From contig JBBDSU010000020.1 in assembly GCA_040904825.1 (NCBI GenBank), forward strand, positions 1 through 64,000: a stretch of 64,000 bases of DNA, read 5' to 3'. Shown here piece by piece: positions 36,391-44,822 of this stretch. Within the stretch, counting starts at the first letter, position 1, and each line of letters opens with the position of its first letter. The translations under genes and the position numbers were made by a program. The DNA is from JBBDSU01 sp040904825 (GTDB lineage Bacteria > Actinomycetota > Nitriliruptoria > Nitriliruptorales > Nitriliruptoraceae). Under the pieces are notes generated by a model. It searched no databases and had not been told where the DNA came from. It saw only the letters and a program-made list of their open reading frames with translations.

Positions 36391-37443
36391 TTGACCGCAG
36401 CCACGGTCCACGTCGCGTTGGTCGAAACGTCCGACGCACTTCCGGGCCTGCTGCCGTTCCAGGCCTGGGACGTGCTGGGCGTGGCTGATGATGTGTGGGC
36501 GCGCGATCCAGATCGCCACCCATCGGGGGTCCACCTTCGCGCTGCTGGCGTGGAACTGCGTCGGCTCGAACCGGCTGCCCTCGACCGTGCGGATCTCGAC
36601 CTGGCACGTCCGGGATCTCCCGCGGACCGCCGGCTGGCTAAGGCCTTGCTGGCCGCCGCGTCGCAGTCAACGGCCGTCTTCTTGCTGGGACCTGCCGACG
36701 ATGGCTTGGCTGCCGCGCTGGCCGGACTCGCTGTTGACCACGACGTCGAGATCGAACTGGTCTTTTTTGCTCCCCAGCCGCTCGGCAGTGAACTCCTCAA
36801 CGTCGCTCAGATCATGTCGAAGTTGCGGGATCCGGATGGCGGCTGTCCGTGGGACCTCGAGCAAGACCATCGGTCTCTGGTGCGCTATCTCGTTGAAGAG
36901 ACCTACGAACTTGTGGCAGCGATCGACGATGGTCACGACGACGATATGCGCGAGGAACTCGGCGACGTATTGCTGCAGGTGATGTTCCACGCCCAGGTTG
37001 CGGCTGACCGCCAGGCGTTCTCGATCGACGATGTCTCGCGTGCGCTGGTCGCCAAACTCGTCAACCGTCATCCTCACGTCTTTGGCGACGGTGACGCCGA
37101 TACCGCCCGCGACGTGCAAGAGAACTGGGATCGGCTCAAGGCCATCGAGAAGGGCCGTACAGGAGTGTTTGACGGGGTGCCACGAGCCATGCCTGGCCTT
37201 CAGCTCGTCGACAAGGTCGTCGGCAAGGCTGCTGCTGTCGATGAACGGTGGCTGTCGACGGATCCGGCCGCCGATATTCGTGCGGCACTCGATGACAACC
37301 TCGAGCCCGAAGAACGCGTCGGGCGACTGATTGCGGCAACGGTCGCGTTGGCGCGTCGCGCAGACGTTGATCCCGAGCGTGCGGCGCGACAGATCGCCGA
37401 CGGAATCCGCAGCGAAGTCGAGTCCTCACACCTCGGTGACTGA
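36391..37443 (+). CDS. mazG: Nucleoside triphosphate pyrophosphohydrolase MazG
   Basis: MazG removes abnormal or excess NTPs, giving NMP and pyrophosphate. The 350-residue protein has an actinobacterial-style N-terminal extension (about 1-130) and a MazG domain starting at LLNVAQIMSKLRDPDGGCPWD. The Mg-binding acidic helices are EETYELVAAIDDG and EELGDVLLQV (E-E and E-x-x-D patterns near residues 170-200). TTG 36391 starts three bases after the previous stop. The mazG-eno-divIC order matches other actinobacteria. Confidence 0.92.
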   Translation: MTAATVHVALVETSDALPGLLPFQAWDVLGVADDVWARDPDRHPSGVHLRAAGVELRRLEPAALDRADLDLARPGSPADRRLAKALLAAASQSTAVFLLGPADDGLAAALAGLAVDHDVEIELVFFAPQPLGSELLNVAQIMSKLRDPDGGCPWDLEQDHRSLVRYLVEETYELVAAIDDGHDDDMREELGDVLLQVMFHAQVAADRQAFSIDDVSRALVAKLVNRHPHVFGDGDADTARDVQENWDRLKAIEKGRTGVFDGVPRAMPGLQLVDKVVGKAAAVDERWLSTDPAADIRAALDDNLEPEERVGRLIAATVALARRADVDPERAARQIADGIRSEVESSHLGD

Positions 37444-37657
37444 CTGGCCGTGCGACCGATTCGTGAGACCGCCGCGGTCACTACGATGTCAATCGATGGC
37501 CGTGCCCGGTTCGCCGCGTTCAGTTCGCCGCGTTCAGTTCGCTGAGGTCAGGCAATCCCGCAGAGTTTGTCGTGGTGAGGGCATCGCGCTGAGCTCGCCG
37601 CGGCGAGATTGCGGCGCTGGCCGTCGACATAGTTTGCTTTCGACTCTGGAGACCGAC
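37444..37657. other. Intergenic region with a 14-bp tandem repeat
   Basis: Between mazG and the zinc-ribbon gene, the unit GTTCGCCGCGTTCA occurs twice head to tail (37509-37522 and 37523-37536) followed by a partial third copy. No gene is visible here. Confidence 0.6.
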
Positions 37658-38173
37658 GTGCCCCCCCAGCAGTGTCCGACGTGCGGCCGGTTTTTGAAGA
37701 ACGCACTCGTGGCTTCGCTCGCTCATACCTCGGCCCCGTGCCCTGGCTGTGGCCAGGCCCTGACGGCCGCAGACTTCGCATCGGGTCGAGATTCGTCGAG
37801 TGGCCAGTCGGATGCCGATGCTCTGTCGGACGATGCAGCTGCGGGCGAGCGACAAGCGACTGCGACGACCCGTCACGTTGGTGATGACGTCGGCGAAGGG
37901 CGCGTACAGGATCTCGCAGACGATGCCTTCGGTGATGTCGTGGCTCCGATGGACGTGCTCGAAGGTTGGGATCTTGACGGGGATGCGGCAAAGTGGCTCG
38001 ATGATCGGCCGCCTTTTCCCGACGACACAGTGATCGTCGCCACGTCGGCGGCGGTTGGCGCCATCGTCGGCGCTGTCTGTGCTGGACGCCGGATCAGAGG
38101 CGGCATCGTGGGTGCGCTCCTTGGAGCTGTCGGAGCGGGCATCGCGCGCAAGATTTGGGTGTTGGAGGATTAG
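37658..38173 (+). CDS. Small zinc-ribbon protein with a C-terminal glycine-zipper helix, unknown function
   Basis: This protein (about 171 residues) has two CxxC pairs in its first 35 residues (CPTCG and CPGCG), as in a zinc ribbon, then an acidic, low-complexity middle (about 40-105), and a hydrophobic C-terminal segment of small residues (AAVGAIVGAVCAG and GIVGALLGAVGAGIA, about 130-165) that looks like a glycine zipper membrane helix. GTG 37658 has GGAGA upstream; the frame is open further back (to 37331) without resemblance to the protein. I do not recognise a family. It could be a membrane-attached zinc sensor or scaffold, but this is a guess. Confidence 0.5.
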   Translation: MPPQQCPTCGRFLKNALVASLAHTSAPCPGCGQALTAADFASGRDSSSGQSDADALSDDAAAGERQATATTRHVGDDVGEGRVQDLADDAFGDVVAPMDVLEGWDLDGDAAKWLDDRPPFPDDTVIVATSAAVGAIVGAVCAGRRIRGGIVGALLGAVGAGIARKIWVLED

Positions 38174-38424
38174 GGCTCGGGGGACAGCGGACGGCCGTTG
38201 TGCTGCCTGAGGGCGTGGCGACGCAGGCCTGCCGGACTTCATCGCATGGCGATCGTCACCCGCCTGTCGCCAATGATGCACGTGTGGAGGTTGTTGCCAG
38301 AGTTGCCTGATGTGTCGTACGGTCTGGCGACGCCAGGCTGATCCTGCCGGCCTGTCGTTGTGCTCGCGTGCGCGGTCGGCGGCCGTGCGAGTCGACGGCA
38401 TCCCGTCTTCCCGAGGTGACCAAC

Positions 38425-39714
38425 GTGACCGCTACAGCCATCGAGTCTGTGTGGGCTCGCGAAGTCCTCGACAGTCGTGGCAACCCGACGGTCGAAGTTG
38501 ATGTCGCGCTGCGCGACGGTTCGCGCGGGCGCGCCGCTGTCCCGTCTGGAGCATCGACGGGGGCTTCCGAAGCCGTTGAGCTTCGTGATGGCGACAAGGC
38601 CCGCTATCTCGGCAAGGGAGTGTTGTCGGCGGTCGGCAATGTCAACGACATCATCGCCCCTGCACTCCAGGGCAGTGACGCGACGCGCCAGCGCGAGGTT
38701 GATGCGCGATTGATCGCGCTCGATGCATCCGACAACAAGGCCTCGCTTGGCGCCAATGCCATCCTTGGCGTCTCACTGGCAGTCGCCCATGCCGCCGCGG
38801 CCGCCTGCCGCTTGCCGCTGTATGCGTATCTCGGCGGTCCCAATGCCCACATCCTGCCAGCGCCATGCATGAACGTCCTCAACGGCGGAAGCCATGCGGA
38901 CTCCAACGTTGACTTCCAGGAATTCATGATCGTTCCTGTAGGCGGGGCGAGTTTCAGCGATGCACTCAGGATGGGCACCGAGACCTACCACCACCTCAAG
39001 CAGGTGCTGCGTGCATCTGGACTGTCGACGGGACTCGGTGATGAAGGCGGATTCGCGCCAGACCTCGCCTCGAATGTCGCTGCGCTGGATCTGTTGATGG
39101 AAGCGATCACCGCCGCAGGATTCGAGCCCGGTGCTGATATCGCCATCGCCTTAGATCCCGCTGCCAGCGAGTTCTACCAGGATGGCGCATACCACCTCGC
39201 TGGAGAGTCGAGAACCTTGACGTCCGCCGAAATGGTCGACATGTGGGCCGATCTTGTCGAGCGCTACCCGATCGTGTCGATCGAAGACGGACTCGACGAG
39301 ACGGATTGGGACGGATTTGTCGCATTGACTGACCGTGTCGGCGATCGCGTTCAGATCGTTGGTGACGACCTCTTGGTCACCAACCCTTCCTTTGTGCGGC
39401 AAGGCATCGACCGGCGTGCTGCCAACAGCGTGCTCGTCAAGGTGAACCAGATCGGGTCGCTGACCGAAACGATGGACACGATTGCGATGGCTCATCGGGC
39501 GAACTGGACGACGATGATCAGCCATCGTTCCGGCGAGACCGAAGATGTCACCATCGCCGACATTGCGGTGGCCGTGAATGCAGGTCAGATCAAGACGGGG
39601 GCGCCCGCGCGTTCCGACCGTGTAGCCAAGTACAACCAGCTGCTGCGGATCGAAGAGCAGTTGGGCGATCAGGCTCGGTATGCCGGGGCTGCCGCCTTCC
39701 GACGGGGCGAGTGA
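38425..39714 (+). CDS. eno: Enolase
   Basis: Enolase (about 429 residues) converts 2-phosphoglycerate to phosphoenolpyruvate in glycolysis. Motifs are intact: SVWAREVLDSRGNPTVEVDV at the N-terminus, SGASTGASEAVELRDGD (near 40), NGGSHADSNVDFQEFM, DEGGFAPDL, the metal ligands around EDGLDETDW and GDDLLVTNP, the catalytic Lys in LVKVNQIG (about 338) and MISHRSGETED. GTG 38425 gives the family-standard N-terminus. In other actinobacteria eno is followed by divIC, as here. Confidence 0.96.
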   Translation: MTATAIESVWAREVLDSRGNPTVEVDVALRDGSRGRAAVPSGASTGASEAVELRDGDKARYLGKGVLSAVGNVNDIIAPALQGSDATRQREVDARLIALDASDNKASLGANAILGVSLAVAHAAAAACRLPLYAYLGGPNAHILPAPCMNVLNGGSHADSNVDFQEFMIVPVGGASFSDALRMGTETYHHLKQVLRASGLSTGLGDEGGFAPDLASNVAALDLLMEAITAAGFEPGADIAIALDPAASEFYQDGAYHLAGESRTLTSAEMVDMWADLVERYPIVSIEDGLDETDWDGFVALTDRVGDRVQIVGDDLLVTNPSFVRQGIDRRAANSVLVKVNQIGSLTETMDTIAMAHRANWTTMISHRSGETEDVTIADIAVAVNAGQIKTGAPARSDRVAKYNQLLRIEEQLGDQARYAGAAAFRRGE

Positions 39715-39717
39715 GTC

Positions 39718-40248
39718 GTGCATCGATCCCGCAGCCGGTCAGCCGATGCCTCACGGCGTCGGCGCCTGCAGCTGGTGGAGACCGGCCGTCGAAAAAGGGC
39801 GCCCAGGCCGGTCCGATTCGTCGTCAAGGTCGTCGCAGGGATGTTTCGGGGTGATCGGCCACTGGTCGCGATGACCTTAGTGATCGCCGCGCTGGGCATG
39901 TCGTTGCTGGTGGGTCCGGCACAGCAATATTTCGATGAACGCTCGCGCGTCGATCTGCTTCGCGCGACCGCATCAAGACTCGACACAGAAGTTCAGCGGC
40001 TTGATCAACGTGTCGCGGATCTTCATGATCCTGAGCACATCGAGATTCTCGCACGTGAGCAGCACGGCCTGGTTCGCGAAGGCGAAGTCGCGTATTCGAT
40101 CGTTCCGCCAGAAAGGTCAGAATCTTCTGTGGGACCTTCGATGGACATGGTCGCTGCCTCGCCTGATGAGTCGCATGATGCTGGCGAGGATGCGTGGTAC
40201 GCACGGTTGTGGCAATGGGTCGGGGGATGGATTGGCGGAGCGAGCTGA
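39718..40248 (+). CDS. ftsB: Septum formation initiator family protein (FtsB/DivIC-like)
   Basis: This 176-residue protein has a basic N-terminal tail (about 1-48), one membrane helix (about 50-72), a coiled coil (about 75-110) and the DivIC/FtsB motif LHDPEHIEILAREQHGLVREGE (in part) near 102-122. It belongs to the divisome FtsQLB-type complex that links cytokinesis to septal wall synthesis. The C-terminal part (about 130-176) is unique. GTG 39718 sits three bases after the enolase stop; ATG 39841 would remove the basic tail. Position after eno is diagnostic for actinobacterial divIC. Confidence 0.85.
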   Translation: MHRSRSRSADASRRRRLQLVETGRRKRAPRPVRFVVKVVAGMFRGDRPLVAMTLVIAALGMSLLVGPAQQYFDERSRVDLLRATASRLDTEVQRLDQRVADLHDPEHIEILAREQHGLVREGEVAYSIVPPERSESSVGPSMDMVAASPDESHDAGEDAWYARLWQWVGGWIGGAS

Positions 40249-40429
40249 CCGTTCGGTTGCCGTGCTGATCGCCCGTCGCGTACCGTAGAACGTGTACTGG
40301 GTGCCACGATGCGCCCGACGCCCCATTATTCCACTGCGATGTTGAACGTCGCGACGGGTCTTGTCGCCTGTGTGCTGCCGCTCGGCGGTCCACGATCGGC
40401 GAGTCGCGGGGCTTCCACCCGGAGAGGAG

Positions 40430-40816
40430 TTGATCGCACTGCTAGGAGAGATCGTCAAGGGAAAGGTCGTCCGACTCGAGGAGTACGGCGCGTTCGTGGA
40501 GGTGACGCTCGAAGACGGCACAGCTGTGACCGGACTCGTGCACGTCTCCGAAGTTGATGCCGACTACGTCGAGAACATCTATGCGTACCTCGCCGAAGGG
40601 GACGAGATTGACGTCAAGATCCTCGACCTCAAAGACGACGGCAAGGTCGACCTGTCGATCAAGCGGGCGGACCCCGAATGGCAGGACGAAGAAGTCCCCA
40701 ATCTGCGGTCCAAGCTCGATAAGGACTTCAACAAGCGCCTTCGGCGCTTCATGCACAAGTCGCAGATGATCCAAGGTGAGGCGCGGCGCCAGAAGCGCGG
40801 TCGCATCGGTACGTGA
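40430..40816 (+). CDS. S1 RNA-binding domain protein
   Basis: This protein (about 128 residues) consists of one S1 domain (about 8-80: GEIVKGKVVRLEEYGAFVEV, TGLVHVSEVD, VKILDLKDDGKVDLSIKRA) and a basic helical tail (LDKDFNKRLRRFMHKSQ and RRQKRGRIGT). It resembles small single-S1 proteins of Gram-positive bacteria that bind ribosomes or RNA. TTG 40430 is chosen because GGAGAGGAG lies directly upstream; the frame is open to 40361. Its stop overlaps the GTG of the next gene (GTGA). Confidence 0.8.
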   Translation: MIALLGEIVKGKVVRLEEYGAFVEVTLEDGTAVTGLVHVSEVDADYVENIYAYLAEGDEIDVKILDLKDDGKVDLSIKRADPEWQDEEVPNLRSKLDKDFNKRLRRFMHKSQMIQGEARRQKRGRIGT

Positions 40817-41379
40817 CCACTGCGGCTGGCGATGCGGTTCATCGTGACCCGCAGGCGGGCTACACCACGGCTTTCGATGCGCCCGTCGCTGACCCAGCCA
40901 CACGCCGCGTCATCTCGGCACAGATTGGACGACCTGCCAGGGGAGACCCCGCGGTCGTCCACCGGTGTCGCTACGAGTTGCCGACCGTGGTTCGTGTCGC
41001 ACCTCGCCTTGATGACGGCACACCCTTCCCCACCACGTTCTGGCTGACCTGCCCAGCGTTGCGGTCAGCCGTCGGGACGTTGGAGGCGGATCACGCCATG
41101 GTGGGTCTCAATCAGCGCCTAGGTGACGACGTCGACCTGGCAGCCGACTATGCGCAAGCACATAAGCGCTATGTCAGGTTTCGCAATCAACTAGGTGATC
41201 CACTCCCGGGAGAACCAGGCAGCGGTGGCATGCCTCACCGTGTCAAGTGCCTGCACGTGCATGTCGGCCACCACCTTGCCACCGGCGACAACGTCATCGG
41301 CGAGTGGGCCTTCGATCAGGTGTCGCCCGTTGCATGTCCGGCCCCGTGTGTGGCTCAAGAGGATCACGAGGCCACATGA
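40813..41379 (+). CDS. DUF501 domain-containing protein
   Basis: This 188-residue protein matches the DUF501 family (VISAQIGRPARGDPAVVHRC, FPTTFWLTCPAL, RVKCLHVHVGHHLATGDNVIG) found next to ppx in most actinobacteria. Function is unknown. His, Cys and Asp residues are conserved in the VKCLHVHVGHHL motif, which could be a metal or catalytic site. It is coupled by GTGA to the S1 gene upstream and by ATGA to ppx downstream. Confidence 0.9.
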   Translation: MTTAAGDAVHRDPQAGYTTAFDAPVADPATRRVISAQIGRPARGDPAVVHRCRYELPTVVRVAPRLDDGTPFPTTFWLTCPALRSAVGTLEADHAMVGLNQRLGDDVDLAADYAQAHKRYVRFRNQLGDPLPGEPGSGGMPHRVKCLHVHVGHHLATGDNVIGEWAFDQVSPVACPAPCVAQEDHEAT

Positions 41380-42323
41380 ATGCCCTTGCTCAACGCGCTG
41401 TACCGAGGGCTGCGATCGATGTCGGCAGCAACTCGGTGCGGTTGCTGGTCATCGATGCTGATGGCCAGCGCATCGAACGCGAGATGGCGATCACTCGACT
41501 CGCCAAGGGAGTCGATGTTGCAGGGCACTTCGATGACGACGCATTCGATGCGACAGTGCATGTCATCGCTGATTTTGCCGACCGTGCACGCCGCCACGCA
41601 GTTGGAGATCGGATCCGTGTCGCGGCCACATCTGCGGTCAGGGACGCTGCTGACCGCGATCGCTTCGTCGCAGCTGTGCGCCAAGCATGCGGATTGCATG
41701 TCGAGGTGCTGTCTGGAGCACAGGAAGCCGCTATGGCATTCGCTGGCGCGATCGGCACCGTGGCAGGCGTTGATGGCGCCGTCATCGTTGATATCGGCGG
41801 GGGATCTACCGAACTGATCGTGGGATCCAGACGTGCTGGTGGCATCGACGTCGATGTGTCGGTGTCGTTGCAGATGGGATGCGTCAGGATGACGGAACGC
41901 CATCTAGCCACCGACCCCCCGACCCGCGACGAACGGCTGGCGATGGCGTTGGAAGTCGCCGCTCTGCTCGACGATGCCGATGGTGTGATCGGACTGTCAC
42001 AGCGCGCACAGGCCGGCATGCCGCTGGTCGCCGTTGCCGGCACCGCGACCACCATGGGAGCGCTGCACCTGGGCTTGGTGGCCTACGACGAAGATCGCAT
42101 CCATGGTGTGGTCGTGCCATCGCACGACGTCACTGAACTTGCGAAGATGTTGATGGCGATGCCATCGCACGAGCGGGCCCGTCTAGGACCTATGCAGGCC
42201 GGTCGTGAGGACGTGATTCATGCGGGCGCGTTGATTCTTGACGCTGTCGTACGGCGTGGGGGATTTGCTGATGTCGTCATCAGCGAGGCTGACAGTCTCG
42301 ACGGGCTGGCGGCATCTGCATGA
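41376..42323 (+). CDS. ppx: Ppx/GppA family exopolyphosphatase
   Basis: This protein (about 315 residues) is a two-domain ASKHA phosphatase of the Ppx/GppA family acting on polyphosphate or pppGpp. Motifs are AIDVGSNSVRLLVID (about 12-26), VAATSAVRDAADRDRF, the Glu-containing VLSGAQEAAMAFAG (about 115) and the second phosphate loop DIGGGSTELIV (near 140). The short length, without the C-terminal helical domain, is typical of actinobacterial Ppx. ATG 41376 overlaps the DUF501 stop. Its stop overlaps the next gene by ATGA. Confidence 0.9.
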   Translation: MNALAQRAVPRAAIDVGSNSVRLLVIDADGQRIEREMAITRLAKGVDVAGHFDDDAFDATVHVIADFADRARRHAVGDRIRVAATSAVRDAADRDRFVAAVRQACGLHVEVLSGAQEAAMAFAGAIGTVAGVDGAVIVDIGGGSTELIVGSRRAGGIDVDVSVSLQMGCVRMTERHLATDPPTRDERLAMALEVAALLDDADGVIGLSQRAQAGMPLVAVAGTATTMGALHLGLVAYDEDRIHGVVVPSHDVTELAKMLMAMPSHERARLGPMQAGREDVIHAGALILDAVVRRGGFADVVISEADSLDGLAASA

Positions 42324-43723
42324 CGACAAGCGTTGCCAGCGAATTCTGGCCCCGGTTGATGGCGGCACTTTCCGACGTTCCTGAGGCTGCACGGATTCCT
42401 CCCCCTCATGCACGGGCAGGCGCGGTGTTGGTCCTGGTCGAAGATGCCGAAGATGGTCCCCGATTCGTACTGACGCGCCGCCGCCAGGACCTCCGTTCCC
42501 ATCCCGGCCAGGTGTCGTTTCCGGGAGGTCGCATCGATGACGGCGAATCGGTCGAAGCGGCCGCCTTGCGCGAGGCGATCGAGGAAATCGGACTCGATCC
42601 GGCATCCGTCGAGGTCATCGGGATTGGCGCCCGCTTCTATATCCCACCGTCGCGATTCTGGGTTGTGCCAGTTGTCGCACGTTGGCGGCAGCCCCATCCG
42701 CTGACCGAAAACCCGTGGGAGGTCGATCGGATTCTTCGCATCAGCCTCGCCGAACTGCTGGATGAGCGCCGCCAGCGACATGTGCCGATGTCGTTGAGGA
42801 CAGACAGCTGGGCCTGGCAACTCGATGACGACCTGCTGTGGGGGGCGACTGCGCGGGTGATCTCATCGGTGCTTGATGTCGCTGTGGATGACTGGACCGG
42901 CGGTCGCGTCCCCAGTTCGCTCGACCGCAGGCAACAGGTGCATCCCTGGGAGCACCTGCCCATGTTCCCGCGGAGGACCCGCTTGTCGGCGACACTTCCG
43001 GCTGTCGAGCAGGGAAGTGTCCCGCACGTGTCGGCCGAACAGATGAGATCAGTTCGCGGGTGGCTGGATCAGCGTGGCGTCGACATCGTGGCGCGGGCTG
43101 AACAAGCCGGGCGAGGCGTCGCCGATGCTGTCACAGCATTCTTCGACGATGGCGTGACAGACCGCCGTGTCACCGTCTTGGCGGGACCTAGCAGCAATGG
43201 TGCGTCAGGCCTCGTCGCTGCTCGCCTGCTCGCGTCGCGAGGCGCACATGTCGAGGTGATCACCATCGGTTCACCTCGGATCACTGCACACACTCACCTG
43301 CTTCGAGATGCCCGGGTGCCGATGCGAGTAGTAGGCAACGCCGGGATCGGTGACCAAGATCCCGGCGATCTTGTCATCGATGCGATGCTGGGGATCGGGT
43401 CGCTGCCGCCGCTTCGAGACCTTCCGTCGATCGCCGGAGAGTGGTTGCGGCACCACGACGTGCCGATCGTCGCCCTGGAGCTCCCTAGTGGGCTCTCTGC
43501 CGACGATGGAGTCCAAGGAACATGCCTGACCGTTGATGTCACGGTTGCGCTCGGCTTGCCGACACTGGCCATGGAGCAACGCATGGCCCAGGCATATGTC
43601 GGCGATGTGTATCTGGCAGATCTCGGCATTCCCGAGATGGCATGGCGTCAAGCTGGCGTTGAAGTCCGGCGGGACCTGTTTTCACATGGCCCGCTCGTTC
43701 GCCTCGAACGTGCCAGCCAGTAA
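42320..43723 (+). CDS. Fusion of a Nudix (CoA pyrophosphatase-like) domain and a NAD(P)H-hydrate epimerase-like domain
   Basis: The 467-residue protein has an N-terminal Nudix hydrolase domain with a perfect Nudix box (G70 to L92: GGRIDDGESVEAAALREAIE in part) preceded by the CoA-type sequence LTRRRQDLRSHPGQVSFPGG, which marks CoA pyrophosphatases. From about 235 comes a YjeF_N/NnrE-like domain (VTVLAGPSSNGASG near 284-297, VIDAMLGIG near 352-360, LELPSGLSADDG near 386-397, YLADLGIP near 431-438). The normal GPGNNGGDG loop is eroded, and the usual Asp of DIPSG is Glu. It is coupled by ATGA to ppx. The C-terminal NnrD domain is absent. Confidence 0.8.
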   Translation: MTTSVASEFWPRLMAALSDVPEAARIPPPHARAGAVLVLVEDAEDGPRFVLTRRRQDLRSHPGQVSFPGGRIDDGESVEAAALREAIEEIGLDPASVEVIGIGARFYIPPSRFWVVPVVARWRQPHPLTENPWEVDRILRISLAELLDERRQRHVPMSLRTDSWAWQLDDDLLWGATARVISSVLDVAVDDWTGGRVPSSLDRRQQVHPWEHLPMFPRRTRLSATLPAVEQGSVPHVSAEQMRSVRGWLDQRGVDIVARAEQAGRGVADAVTAFFDDGVTDRRVTVLAGPSSNGASGLVAARLLASRGAHVEVITIGSPRITAHTHLLRDARVPMRVVGNAGIGDQDPGDLVIDAMLGIGSLPPLRDLPSIAGEWLRHHDVPIVALELPSGLSADDGVQGTCLTVDVTVALGLPTLAMEQRMAQAYVGDVYLADLGIPEMAWRQAGVEVRRDLFSHGPLVRLERASQ

Positions 43724-43730
43724 CGCTTGC

Positions 43731-44627
43731 TCACGTCCGACCGAGCAGGTCTGACGATGCCGAGGCTGACGTTCCACGCAGCTGCTGCATGCCGCGGCCG
43801 ATGAGATCTAGCGCGATGACGGTGATCGACAGCATGATGCCTGGCACGAGCGAGAACCAAGGTGCTTCGCGCAGGTAGCTCTTTCCGACCCGCAGCATGT
43901 CGCCCCAGCTCGGCGAAGGAGGAGTCGCTCCCATGCCGAGGAAGCTCAGCGCCGCTTCGAGCAAGATCGCCACGGCTGCGGTCACCACGACCTGGACAAT
44001 CAACGGACCGAACGCGTTCGGCAGAATGGTGCGAAAGATGGTCCAGGTGTGCCCCGCGCCCATGGCGGTGACCGCCACGACGTACTCCTCCTGCTTGATC
44101 GACATGGTTGACGCGCGTGCCACACGGGCAAAGTTGGGGATCGACCCCACGCCGATAGCAACCACGAGACCGAAATGGCCGCGCCCAACCAACATGACGA
44201 CGATCAGCGCCAGCAGGATCACAGGGATCGCGAGCTGTACGTCGATCGCACGCATGATCACCGCATCGGCCCAGCGACCGAAGTAGCCCGACACCAGACC
44301 GAGTGGCACCCCGACACCTGCCGCGATCACCACTGCGGAGACTGCGGTGATCAGCGAAGCCCGAGCGGCGAACAGCGACCGGGCCCACACGTCGCGACCG
44401 ACGTTGTCGGTGCCGAACCAGTGTTGTGGTCCGGGATCTGCAAACCGCTCGAAAGGCCGTACGAAGTATGGACTGTGGATGCTCAGCAGCGGCGCGAACA
44501 CGGCCCCCACGATGATGAGGCTCATCAGGACCAGTCCCGCAACCAGCCCCGGGCTGCGACGCCACGTGGTCACGACTGCGGTGATGGTGCGCCGGATCAT
44601 CGGCAGTGGCGTTGAGCGTGTTGCCAT
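43731..44627 (-). CDS. DppC/OppC-type ABC transporter permease, isolated
   Basis: This protein (about 298 residues) has five or six membrane helices and the DppC family traits GTDNVGRDVWARSLFAARAS (near residue 72-91) and the EAA-like loop VVAVTAMGAGHTWTIFRTIL with NAFGPLIV. Such permeases import di- or oligopeptides or nickel with a DppB partner, two ATPases and a binding protein, none of which is in the window. ATG 44627 is chosen because longer starts run into the tRNA gene; it begins only 14 bases after the tRNA 3' end, on the same strand. No strong ribosome site is visible. Confidence 0.82.
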   Translation of the reverse strand: MATRSTPLPMIRRTITAVVTTWRRSPGLVAGLVLMSLIIVGAVFAPLLSIHSPYFVRPFERFADPGPQHWFGTDNVGRDVWARSLFAARASLITAVSAVVIAAGVGVPLGLVSGYFGRWADAVIMRAIDVQLAIPVILLALIVVMLVGRGHFGLVVAIGVGSIPNFARVARASTMSIKQEEYVVAVTAMGAGHTWTIFRTILPNAFGPLIVQVVVTAAVAILLEAALSFLGMGATPPSPSWGDMLRVGKSYLREAPWFSLVPGIMLSITVIALDLIGRGMQQLRGTSASASSDLLGRT

Positions 44628-44641
44628 CACCACAGGCGTCG

Positions 44642-44726
44642 TGCGGGTGGTGGGATTCGAACCCACACGGGCATTGCTGCCCCGAGGCTTTTAAGGCCCC
44701 TCTGTCTACCGTTCCAGCACACCCGC
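44642..44726 (-). tRNA. tRNA-Leu (anticodon UAA)
   Basis: On the minus strand a class II tRNA of about 85 nt folds with acceptor GCGGGTG/CACCCGC, an anticodon stem GGGGC/GCCTC around the loop CTTAAAA (anticodon TAA), a long variable arm and the T arm GTGGGTTCGAATCCCAC. The discriminator base is A, as in Leu tRNAs. CCA is not encoded. It reads UUA and UUG. Confidence 0.93.
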
Positions 44727-44822
44727 TCGTTGATGACAGGGTAAGTGGCCGGTGCAGTCGCTTGCATCGTTTGGCCGCCAGCCGGGTGATACGACCGGGG
44801 ATCTTCAAGCATGGTCATGTGA

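Noticed and set aside
40249..40429. tRNA or small RNA in the gap before the S1 protein
   Set aside because: No T-loop sequence, stem pattern or conserved motif could be found.
43648..44808. 386-codon minus-strand frame over the permease and tRNA-Leu
   Set aside because: It reads through the tRNA gene and lacks permease features; the shorter frame with DppC motifs is the real gene.
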